Part shown: positions 7,394 through 13,361 of the stretch, in pieces | Layout: every line of letters starts with the position of its first letter | Numbering within the stretch: the first letter of the stretch is position 1 | From: Planctomycetaceae bacterium UBA6894 | GTDB lineage: Bacteria; Planctomycetota; Planctomycetia; Gemmatales; Gemmataceae | Length of the DNA stretch: 20,854 bases | Direction: 5' to 3' | Assembly: GCA_002451275.1 (NCBI GenBank) | Contig: DKBS01000101.1 | Location: 480 to 21,333, forward strand | The notes under the pieces: generated by a model | The model's input: the letters and a program-made list of their open reading frames with translations, nothing else | Databases searched by the model: none | Told to the model about the DNA's origin: nothing | Translations under genes and position numbers: made by a program

Positions 7394-8443
7394 TCAACGA
7401 GACTGCCAGGCGGCGCGAGGGATCGCCCGCTGGCCCAGGGGGCTTGACGGGGCGGGTGCCGCCGGGGCGCCGGCAGGCGCTGCTGCCGGTGCCTGGCCAC
7501 CACCCGATGCCAGTCGCGATTTCACCGCGTCGAGCGTTTCGCGCAGCACCCGGGCCGAGTTGTGCAGGGCCACCTGCTCGCGCGGCGCCAAGGCGATTTC
7601 GATCTGGGACAGGACGCCCGCCGCGCCCACCACGGTGGGCACACTCAGGCAGACATCGCGCAAGCCGAAGTGGCCCTGTTGCAATGTGCTGACGGGCAGC
7701 ACCTTGCGGCTGTCGAGCAGGATCGATTCCACCACCTCGCGGATGGACACGCCCACGGCGAAGCCCGAACCACCCTTCAGCTTGATCATGGTGGCGCCGG
7801 CTGTCTTCGTTTCCTCGAAGACTTCCTTCTCCAATTGGGCGCTGTAGCCGGGCCATTTTTCCAGGGGCATGCCGGCGACCGTGGCGCTCGACCAGATCGG
7901 CACCATGGTGTCGCCATGCTCACCCAGCAGCAAAGCCTTCACCTGGGTGGCGGGAACCTTCAGTCGGCGGGCCAGGTGACTGTTCAGTCGTGCGGTGTCG
8001 AGCTGGGTGCCCAGGCCGATCACGCGGCGCCAGTCGAGCCCGGAGCGCTCCACGGCCAGATGCGTGAGGATATCCACAGGGTTGCTCACCACCACCAGCG
8101 TGGCGCCCGGTTTCCACCCCGCCTGACGGATCTTGCCGAGAAGGTCGAGGAACAGGTCGGTGTTGCGGTTGATCAGGTCGAGGCGCGACTCGTCGGGCTT
8201 GCGGCGCAGGCCCGCGGTCACGACCACCACATCGCTTGTGGGAATATGCTCGGCGATGGGACCGGCCACCACCCTCTGGTCGGCAACCAGGCTGGTGCCC
8301 TGCAAAATGTCCAAAGCCACGCCTTGGGCTACCTGCTCGTTGGCATCCACAATCGCGATGTCCGTGGCAACCTTGCCCAGATGCAGGGCAAAAGCTGTCA
8401 TGCTGCCCACCAGACCACCACCACCGACAACGCTCACCTTCAT
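7394..8443 (-). CDS. Lactate/malate dehydrogenase family NAD-dependent oxidoreductase
   Basis: The 349-aa enzyme has the Rossmann start (VVGGGGLVGS), Asp 33 for NAD, and the LDH/MDH active site: Asp 149 and Arg 152 (L-D-T-A-R), His 176 (G-E-H-G-D) and Arg 87. At the substrate-specificity position (Gln102 in LDH, Arg in MDH) it has Arg 81 in G-L-R-R-K-P, the malate-type residue. In the PVM microcompartment model this gene recycles NADH, usually annotated as lactate dehydrogenase; the residues here leave lactate, lactaldehyde or oxaloacetate open. From about residue 312 the family fold ends and a 38-residue Ala/Pro/Gly-rich tail follows, ending in R-A-A-W-Q-S-R, possibly a shortened cargo tag. 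The start at 8443 is preceded by AGGATT. Confidence 0.85.
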   Translation of the reverse strand: MKVSVVGGGGLVGSMTAFALHLGKVATDIAIVDANEQVAQGVALDILQGTSLVADQRVVAGPIAEHIPTSDVVVVTAGLRRKPDESRLDLINRNTDLFLDLLGKIRQAGWKPGATLVVVSNPVDILTHLAVERSGLDWRRVIGLGTQLDTARLNSHLARRLKVPATQVKALLLGEHGDTMVPIWSSATVAGMPLEKWPGYSAQLEKEVFEETKTAGATMIKLKGGSGFAVGVSIREVVESILLDSRKVLPVSTLQQGHFGLRDVCLSVPTVVGAAGVLSQIEIALAPREQVALHNSARVLRETLDAVKSRLASGGGQAPAAAPAGAPAAPAPSSPLGQRAIPRAAWQSR

Positions 8444-8491
8444 GATTGAATCCTTGTGTGTGCAGGCTTCTGAAACTCTTGTGGATCCGCG

Positions 8492-8797
8492 TCAGTTTCC
8501 TTCCGGGACCCCGCTATCGTTGGCGTCATCGGGGGCGTGGGGGCCTTTCTGGCCCAGGCTTTCGCGCTTCTTCAGCATCTGCATGCGGAAGATGCTCACC
8601 CGGGTCAGCACCGTGGCCACCAGCAAAACCCAGCCGAAGCCGATCACCATCTTGATGGGCCCGGAGTAGTAGTCCCACTGGCCCCTGGAGACTCCCATGA
8701 ACAGAAGGACCACCGAGGCGATCACAATGGCTAATGTGAGCATCGCCAAGACGATGGTCGCGAAAAAACCAGCCTTGTCTTTGCGGTAGTTGAACAT
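8492..8797 (-). CDS. Small two-helix membrane protein inside the BMC operon
   Basis: The 101-aa product starts at the ATG at 8797, behind AGGGG. It has a basic N-terminus (NYRKDKAG), a hydrophobic helix at about 11-34, a short loop (SRGQWDYYSGP), a second helix at about 47-65, then a basic segment (RMQMLKKRES) and a polar C-terminus. Positive charges at both ends suggest that both termini face the cytoplasm. No family was recognised. BMC lumen and shell proteins are soluble, so a membrane protein here is unexpected. It may belong to substrate uptake or anchor something near the membrane. It sits 48 nt upstream of the dehydrogenase gene and 151 nt downstream of the aldolase gene. Confidence 0.75.
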   Translation of the reverse strand: MFNYRKDKAGFFATIVLAMLTLAIVIASVVLLFMGVSRGQWDYYSGPIKMVIGFGWVLLVATVLTRVSIFRMQMLKKRESLGQKGPHAPDDANDSGVPEGN

Positions 8798-8948
8798 GGG
8801 GCCCCTGCTTCGAAATCCCGGGAGGGCGTTGGCTGTCGCTTAAACAGGACATCCTTGTCCAAAAATGGCCTGCTACCCTTATTTATCGGAAGGCCAACAC
8901 CCTGTCGTTCATCCCCGCGCCCCGAAAGTCGGGGCTGCATCCGTTCTT
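8798..8948 (-). other. 151-nt gap in the BMC operon with a hairpin after the aldolase gene
   Basis: A 7-bp stem (GCCCCGA with TCGGGGC, 3-nt loop) lies at 8919-8935, just downstream of the aldolase stop on the coding strand. No T-run follows, so it is more likely an mRNA processing or partial attenuation element than a full terminator. The gap is the longest inside the operon, and a secondary promoter could lie here, but none was identified. Confidence 0.4.
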
Positions 8949-9836
8949 TCAGGCCGATTGCAGGTTGCGCATGACCTGGTCGGTGATGGCGCGCACCAGC
9001 GTCTCAAAGGCCGGGTCTTCCATTTGCCCCAAGTTGCCATGGCCCACCACATCATCGGGGCCGATTCCGGTGACCGTGTCGTTGCGGAAGGCGTATTGGC
9101 GCGGCTGGAAGGTGGAGAACTTCTCGTCAAAGCTCGATTCGCCGCACATCGGCGATTCGGGGTAGCGGAAGCGCACATCGTCGTAGCCCAGACGCTTCTT
9201 CAGGGCCAACAACTCGCGGGTCTGCTGCTCGCTGAAGTAGTTCACCCGTCCCAGTTGCCGGGACAGGATCAGGATGCGGCAGTAGGAGTCGATGATCTCG
9301 GTGTTGAAGTAGGCGTTTTCGAGGTCCGGCCCGAAGGTGATGGTGCCGTGGTTAGCCAGCAGGATGGTGTTGCAGTCCTTGGCGTAGGGGGCCACCGTGT
9401 CGGCGAAGGCCTGGCCGCCGGGGGTCTCGTACACGGCGATGGGCACCTCGCCCAGGAACACCTCGACCTCGGGCAGCACGCACTTGGGGATGGGCTCATG
9501 CGCCACGGCGAATGCGGTGGCGTGCGGGGGATGGCAGTGCACCACGGCGTTGATGTCCGGGCGCTGGTTGTAGATGGACAGGTGCAGCAGCACCTCGCTG
9601 GTGCGCTTGCGCTTGCCGGCGAGTTGGTTGCCCTTGATGTCCACCTTGCAGATGTCCTCGGGCTTCATGTAGCCCTTCGAAACCATGGTGGGGGTGCAGA
9701 GGAACTCGCGCTCGTTGAGGCGGATCGTGATGTTGCCGTCGTTCGCGGCGGCGAAACCCTTGGCGTATAGACGCCGGCCGATCTCACAGATCATTTCCTT
9801 CAGTTCGTATTCGCTCTTGTTGCCATGTCCAGCCAT
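8949..9836 (-). CDS. Class II aldolase (L-fuculose/L-rhamnulose-1-phosphate type), BMC cargo
   Basis: The 295-aa product starts at the ATG at 9836, behind AGGAG. It carries the class II aldolase/adducin (FucA-type) active site: N-D-G-N-I-T-I-R phosphate loop at about 32-39, catalytic Glu 81, zinc ligands His 100 and His 102 (V-H-C-H-P) and His 163 (A-N-H-G-T). Such enzymes cleave L-fuculose-1-P or L-rhamnulose-1-P to DHAP and L-lactaldehyde, the toxic aldehyde that a PVM microcompartment is thought to contain. The fold normally ends near residue 215-230. Here an extension leads to a C-terminal amphipathic helix (DPAFETLVRAITDQVMRNL), a probable encapsulation peptide. This would be the signature enzyme of the compartment. 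Confidence 0.88.
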   Translation of the reverse strand: MAGHGNKSEYELKEMICEIGRRLYAKGFAAANDGNITIRLNEREFLCTPTMVSKGYMKPEDICKVDIKGNQLAGKRKRTSEVLLHLSIYNQRPDINAVVHCHPPHATAFAVAHEPIPKCVLPEVEVFLGEVPIAVYETPGGQAFADTVAPYAKDCNTILLANHGTITFGPDLENAYFNTEIIDSYCRILILSRQLGRVNYFSEQQTRELLALKKRLGYDDVRFRYPESPMCGESSFDEKFSTFQPRQYAFRNDTVTGIGPDDVVGHGNLGQMEDPAFETLVRAITDQVMRNLQSA

Positions 9837-9903
9837 CGTTGCCACTCCTTGTCGGATTATCCGTTCCATCTGTCCCGAGAAATCAAAAACCGAAAACCGT
9901 TCG

Positions 9904-10197
9904 CTAACCGTCCAGACTGTCGATCAGAATCCCCGCGTAGGCGTCCACCGGCACCTTGGCGGGCATGTAGGGCATGGCGGCCTCGCCTCCCTCACTGAAG
10001 GCCACGACCTGCCCGGCGCCCCCTCCCACGCCATCGGCCACCACCAGGTCCTCGCCGCTGGGGACCAGGTTGCCGTGTTCCTTGTATTTCTCCACCGCCT
10101 TCAGGTCTGCCGGGCCCACCACCAGCCAACGCACGCCCACCAGTTCAGGCACCACTTTGCTCAGGGTCACCGTGCCCATCACCGTTCCGACGCGCAT
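9904..10197 (-). CDS. BMC-P (EutN/CcmL) pentameric shell vertex protein
   Basis: The 97-aa protein starts at the ATG at 10197, behind GGAGGGG. It has the EutN/CcmL plan: an N-terminal strand M-R-V-G-T-V-M-G-T-V-T-L-S-K, R-W-L-V-V, a central glycine-rich turn (V-A-D-G-V-G-G-G-A-G-Q-V-V) and the C-terminal A-G-I-L-I-D-S-L. Pentamers of this family cap the vertices of the icosahedral shell. It is one of three BMC-P paralogues in the operon and follows the 198-aa unknown gene by 13 nt. Length is normal for the family. Confidence 0.9.
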   Translation of the reverse strand: MRVGTVMGTVTLSKVVPELVGVRWLVVGPADLKAVEKYKEHGNLVPSGEDLVVADGVGGGAGQVVAFSEGGEAAMPYMPAKVPVDAYAGILIDSLDG

Positions 10198-10210
10198 GTT
10201 CCACCCCTCC

Positions 10211-10807
10211 CTAGGCTGTCATCAGGCCGATGAGGTGCCTGGCCTCGAACAGGGTTCGCCCCGGCATCTCCACCGCCAGCAGGCGCGGCCCGAACGCCGA
10301 CAGCGCCCGTGTCGCCTGCGCGACCGAATGCACCGAGGCCGCCGGAATCGACCAGCGCAGCATGCCGATGCTGGCCACAAGCTCCGGATTGGGGCCGAAG
10401 TGCACCATGCGTCGGGCCGGGTCGGCAGACAGCCAGTCAGCCCAGCCGACGGCACCCTGCTCCCAGGGCTTGGTCTCCGGGCCAGCGAGAGCTTTGCCGC
10501 CCCGGGCGGCTTCCACCGCGGCCCGCTCCACCACCTCGTAAGTCACCTCGGTCGCCACCAGGGTGGTTCCCGCGCGAACCACCGGGCCGGCCACCGATTG
10601 GCTGGAATCCGCGGCTCCGGCCATTGCCTGAGGCTTCTCCGTGCCCTCGCGCACGAGCTGGATGCCGGCATCGGCCAGCATCTCGCGCACCAGGGGCGAG
10701 ATCAGCGCGCCTTGCGGCACCACCACCTGGGTGATGCCCGTCAGCCGCCTGGGCAGGTGCCCGGCCGCCAACAGCCTCCCACGGTGATGAAAGCGCCCCG
10801 CGTTCAC
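10211..10807 (-). CDS. Unknown BMC-operon protein (198 aa), translationally coupled to a BMC-P
   Basis: The start chosen is GTG 10807, whose GTGA overlaps the stop of the preceding BMC-P gene; GGAG lies inside that gene's end. An ATG at 10834 would overlap more and lacks support. Near the N-terminus is a segment I-T-Q-V-V-V-P-Q-G-A-L-I-S-P-L-V-R-E-M-L, followed by a Ser/Ala-rich linker and a C-terminal alpha/beta-looking domain (V-A-S-I-G-M-L-R-W-S-I-P-A-A-S-V-H-S-V). No catalytic signature is evident. A remote similarity of the C-terminal part to RpiB-type isomerases crossed my mind but is not supported by motifs. It lies between two vertex-protein genes, which suggests a shell or cargo-organising role; this is inference. 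Confidence 0.75.
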   Translation of the reverse strand: MNAGRFHHRGRLLAAGHLPRRLTGITQVVVPQGALISPLVREMLADAGIQLVREGTEKPQAMAGAADSSQSVAGPVVRAGTTLVATEVTYEVVERAAVEAARGGKALAGPETKPWEQGAVGWADWLSADPARRMVHFGPNPELVASIGMLRWSIPAASVHSVAQATRALSAFGPRLLAVEMPGRTLFEARHLIGLMTA

Positions 10808-11061
10808 TCGTCCAGCACTCCAATCGTCAACCATCGCACCGGCGAGTTTTTGGCTCCCACCAGCTCGCGGGCCCCCTTGCCGTCGCTGGAGATCAGCACC
10901 CGCATGCCGGGCCCGGCCCCCAGGTTGTCCACTGTCAGCACCGGCTCGCCATCGGGCTGGCCTTTGGCGTCGAGCGCCTGCACCAGCAGGAGCTTCACAC
11001 CCTGGAAGCTCTTGTGCTTCACCGTGGAGATCGCCCGGCCCACCACCTTGCCGATCTGCAT
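10804..11061 (-). CDS. BMC-P (EutN/CcmL) pentameric shell vertex protein
   Basis: The 85-aa protein starts at the ATG at 11061, behind GGAGG. It has the classic family sequence: M-Q-I-G-K-V-V-G-R-A-I-S-T-V-K-H, L-L-L-V-Q-A-L, V-D-N-L-G-A-G-P-G-M-R-V-L-I-S-S-D-G-K-G-A, and the C-terminal I-G-V-L-D. Of the three BMC-P proteins here it is the closest to the short canonical CcmL/EutN length. Its stop overlaps the GTG start of the next gene, indicating coupled translation. The aldehyde dehydrogenase gene ends 32 nt upstream of it. Confidence 0.93.
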   Translation of the reverse strand: MQIGKVVGRAISTVKHKSFQGVKLLLVQALDAKGQPDGEPVLTVDNLGAGPGMRVLISSDGKGARELVGAKNSPVRWLTIGVLDE

Positions 11062-11093
11062 GGTCGGTATCCTCCCCGGCCGGTTGTGTTTCC

Positions 11094-12584
11094 CTAGACC
11101 ACCCGCATCGAGCCCACCGTGCTCGACCGCCGCTTGCGGCAGAAGGTGAGCGGGGTGGTGACGCCTTCCCCGGTGGGGGTGGCGATGCTGAAGCTGGCGT
11201 AGCCCTCGCCGCCGGCGCCCAAGCCGGCCACGCTGGGGCCGTTCTGCACGAACAGGGTGGTGTTCATGCGGCGCCCCATGCGGGTGATGGTTTCCAGGTT
11301 GCGGGAGTGGATGACGGCGGTGTGGCCGTAACCGTGCTCGTGCTCGAAGGCCATGTCGATGGCGTGGTTGACGCAGCGCGCGCGCACGAACGGCACGAAC
11401 GGCATCATCTGCTCGTGTGACACGAACGGGTTCGACTCGTCGGTCTCGGCATAAATCAGCGCGGTGCTGGCGGGAATCTCCAGCCCGGCATGGCGGGCCA
11501 GGACGGCGGCATCCTGGCCGATGAGGTCCTTGTTCACCATCAACTTGCCGTTCTCGCCGGTCTTGAACGCCACCGCGGTCAGCCGGTCCACCTGGGACTT
11601 GTCCAGACGCACCGCGCCGTGTTTTGTCATCCAGTCAATCAGCTCGTCGAAGATATCCTGGGTGGCGAAAACCTCCTTCTCGCCGATGCACAGCAGGTTG
11701 TTGTCGTACGAGGCGCCGGCGATGATCGCGGCGGCGGCGTTGGACAAGTCGGCGGTGGAGTCCACCACCACCGGCGGGTTGCCCGGGCCGGCCACCACGG
11801 CGCGCTTGGGACTGCGCAGGGCCGCGCGGGCCAAAGCTGGGCCGCCGGTGACGCAGATCAGCTTCACATCCCGGTGGTCGAAGATCGCCTGGGCGCTCTC
11901 GATGGTGGGGTTCTCGATGATCGTCAACAGGTCGGGGATGCCGATCGCCTGCTGGAAGGCCCGGTTCAGCAACCGCACGCCCTTGGCGGCGATGCGGGCA
12001 CCCGAGGGATGGGCGTTGAAGACCACGGTGTTGCCGCCGGCCAGCATGTTGATGGCGTTGCAGGCGAGCGTGGGGAAGGAGTGGGTGACGGGGGTGATGG
12101 CACCGATCACGCCGAAGGCCCCGTATTCTTCCAGGGCGATGCCGTATTGGCCGCTGTAGGCGTCGGTCTTCAGCCATTCGACGCCGGGAATGCGGTCGGC
12201 CACGAGGCGGAGCTTGTCGATCTTGTGCTCCAGCTTGCCGATCCTGGTTTCCTCAAACTCCTCGCGGCCCAGCGTTTCGGCCTGCTCGCGGCAGATCTTG
12301 CGGATGCAGTCAATCACCTGCTTACGCTCGGGGATGCCCACCTTGGAAAAGGCGGCCAAGGCGCGTGAGGCGCCAGCGATGGCCTCGTCGGCGGTGGCGT
12401 AGACCCCGTCGCCCGTACCACCGGACTTCGCGGCGGAGGGAGCCGAGGGGGACAGGGCCGCCTTCACGGCGGCCTGGATGGAACCGTTGCCGGCGGGCAG
12501 CTTGCCCGACTGGATCTGGCGGAGAACCTGCTCCACCACACCGCGGACAATCTGGTCGGAGGGGATGGACTTGAGGGCGGACAT
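11094..12584 (-). CDS. CoA-acylating aldehyde dehydrogenase (PduP/EutE-like), BMC cargo
   Basis: The 496-aa enzyme starts at the ATG at 12584, preceded by AAAGGA. Residues 9-26 (DQIVRGVVEQVLRQIQSG) form an N-terminal amphipathic helix like the PduP encapsulation peptide. A Pro/Ala/Ser linker follows, and the dehydrogenase domain starts near 60. Catalytic Cys 299 lies in N-N-L-L-C-I-G-E-K, as in PduP/EutE enzymes, and G-A-I-T-P-V-T-H is the cofactor loop. It oxidises an aldehyde (expected lactaldehyde) with NAD+ and CoA to the acyl-CoA, the substrate for PduL encoded upstream. It is presumed to work inside the shell on a private CoA and NAD pool. Confidence 0.93.
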   Translation of the reverse strand: MSALKSIPSDQIVRGVVEQVLRQIQSGKLPAGNGSIQAAVKAALSPSAPSAAKSGGTGDGVYATADEAIAGASRALAAFSKVGIPERKQVIDCIRKICREQAETLGREEFEETRIGKLEHKIDKLRLVADRIPGVEWLKTDAYSGQYGIALEEYGAFGVIGAITPVTHSFPTLACNAINMLAGGNTVVFNAHPSGARIAAKGVRLLNRAFQQAIGIPDLLTIIENPTIESAQAIFDHRDVKLICVTGGPALARAALRSPKRAVVAGPGNPPVVVDSTADLSNAAAAIIAGASYDNNLLCIGEKEVFATQDIFDELIDWMTKHGAVRLDKSQVDRLTAVAFKTGENGKLMVNKDLIGQDAAVLARHAGLEIPASTALIYAETDESNPFVSHEQMMPFVPFVRARCVNHAIDMAFEHEHGYGHTAVIHSRNLETITRMGRRMNTTLFVQNGPSVAGLGAGGEGYASFSIATPTGEGVTTPLTFCRKRRSSTVGSMRVV

Positions 12585-12704
12585 CAGTTCTTTTCCTTTG
12601 TTAGCTAGGAAGCTGCCAAACTATGGACCATGGAACGGGTAAAGGCACCCTTGTCTATGCCCTTTTCCCGTGTTTCCCAAATTCACAATGTGCGTTTGTG
12701 CCGG
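12585..12704 (-). other. 120-nt spacer with imperfect hairpin before the aldehyde dehydrogenase gene
   Basis: An imperfect stem at 12637-12669 (GGGTAAAGGCA with TGCCCTTTTCCC, one mismatch and one bulge) lies between the BMC-P stop and the dehydrogenase ribosome binding site. It could adjust relative expression of shell and enzyme genes. No promoter was clear. Confidence 0.3.
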
Positions 12705-13025
12705 TTATGCCGACTCCTTGCTGGCGTCAAACACGGTCTTGTCGGCAACCTGCACCGTGTCCACGATGCCGATGATGGCGGTGTCGATCGGGAGTTTCTC
12801 GGTGGCTGGCATCAGCCGGGCGCTGGACCCCTGCACGATCAGCACCATCTGGTTCAGGCCGGCACCCAGCGCGTCCACCGCCACAAAACTCCGGCCGGTG
12901 CCGGTCAGCTTGGTGCGGTCCTGCGGGTCTACCCGCAGGGGTTCCACCACCAGCAGCTTGTGCCCGGTCATTGATTGGGCCTTCTGGGTGGCGACAACGC
13001 TCCCGGTCACGCGCGCTAGAAACAT
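12705..13025 (-). CDS. BMC-P (EutN/CcmL) pentameric shell vertex protein
   Basis: The 106-aa product starts at the ATG at 13025, behind GAGGG. It shows M-F-L-A-R-V-T-G-S-V-V-A-T-Q-K, K-L-L-V-V-E-P-L, V-A-V-D-A-L-G-A-G-L-N-Q-M-V-L-I-V-Q-G-S-S-A-R and I-D-T-A-I-I-G-I-V-D-T-V, all standard for the CcmL/EutN family. It is the longest of the three BMC-P paralogues, with a short polar extension after the last strand (D-K-T-V-F-D-A-S-K-E-S-A). It directly follows the selenoprotein-like gene (43-nt gap). Confidence 0.92.
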   Translation of the reverse strand: MFLARVTGSVVATQKAQSMTGHKLLVVEPLRVDPQDRTKLTGTGRSFVAVDALGAGLNQMVLIVQGSSARLMPATEKLPIDTAIIGIVDTVQVADKTVFDASKESA

Positions 13026-13068
13026 GGTTCCAACCCTCGCCAAGCCTGCCTGTCACCAGCCGTCCGGA

Positions 13069-13311
13069 TCAGCCGGACTGTTTTTTCAGGAGCACCTCGA
13101 GCTTTTCCAGGATTTCCCGATTGGCCGGGAAACGGTGCTCGTCGTCCTTCGAGAAGATCAGGTCGTCGTCGGCTTCCACATCGAAAATGCCGCCCGAGCC
13201 TGTCTTCAGTTCCACTTCCACCTGGGGGTAGGTGTTCCGCACGGCGCCCGCCAAACTGGCGGCGAAGTTGCGGTAGCCTCAGGAAGTGCAGTAGGTGATG
13301 CGCAGTTTCAT
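13069..13311 (-). CDS. SelW-like (Rdx family) selenoprotein with in-frame TGA (Sec) at codon 11
   Basis: Read from the ATG at 13311, behind a strong GAGGAGGGAGG, the frame meets TGA at 13279-13281 (codon 11), then continues for 69 codons to a second TGA at 13069. With selenocysteine the product is 80 aa. It starts MKLRITYCTS-U-GYRNF, then AASLAGAVRNTYPQVEVEL, a G-G-I-F-D-V-E strand and L-I-F-S-K-D-D-E, ending in a helix. This is the SelW/SelT/SelH (Rdx) plan: a thioredoxin-like fold with redox motif C-x-x-U/C on the first loop and a conserved G-F/I-F-x-V segment. A hairpin with SECIS geometry follows the TGA. The gene sits between acetate kinase and BMC-P genes with normal operon spacing. The alternative is a nonsense mutation of a Cys codon. 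Confidence 0.82.
13237..13273 (-). promoter_or_regulatory. Candidate bacterial SECIS hairpin downstream of the Sec TGA
   Basis: Five nt after the TGA, CCGCA pairs with TGCGG as an outer stem. After a small internal loop, CGCCGCC pairs with GGCG-GCG (one bulged G), closing a 5-nt AGTTT loop. The apical loop begins 21 nt after the TGA and has G as its second base. As I recall, bacterial SECIS models call for a loop about 16-37 nt downstream with a G among its first two bases. The second, terminating TGA at 13069 has no comparable hairpin after it. Confidence 0.65.
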
Positions 13312-13361
13312 GGCTCCCTCCCTCCTCGGATCCAACCTGAACCAAACCTTCGAACAAGAAC

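Noticed and set aside
10211..10807. RpiB-type sugar-phosphate isomerase
   Set aside because: Only a vague resemblance in the C-terminal half; the catalytic Cys/His signature of RpiB is not visible.
10804..10834. ATG at 10834 as start of the 198-aa unknown gene
   Set aside because: It would add nine residues overlapping the BMC-P gene end without a ribosome binding site; GTG 10807 gives a GTGA coupling with GGAG upstream.
13069..13254. Short 61-aa gene starting after the in-frame TGA
   Set aside because: Its start has no ribosome binding site and lacks the first strand and redox motif of the Rdx fold; the full frame from 13311 explains the sequence better.
13069..13311. Pseudogene with a nonsense mutation
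   Set aside because: TGA falls exactly on the Sec/Cys site of a known selenoprotein family, the rest of the frame is intact, and a SECIS-like hairpin follows. Not excluded, but less likely.
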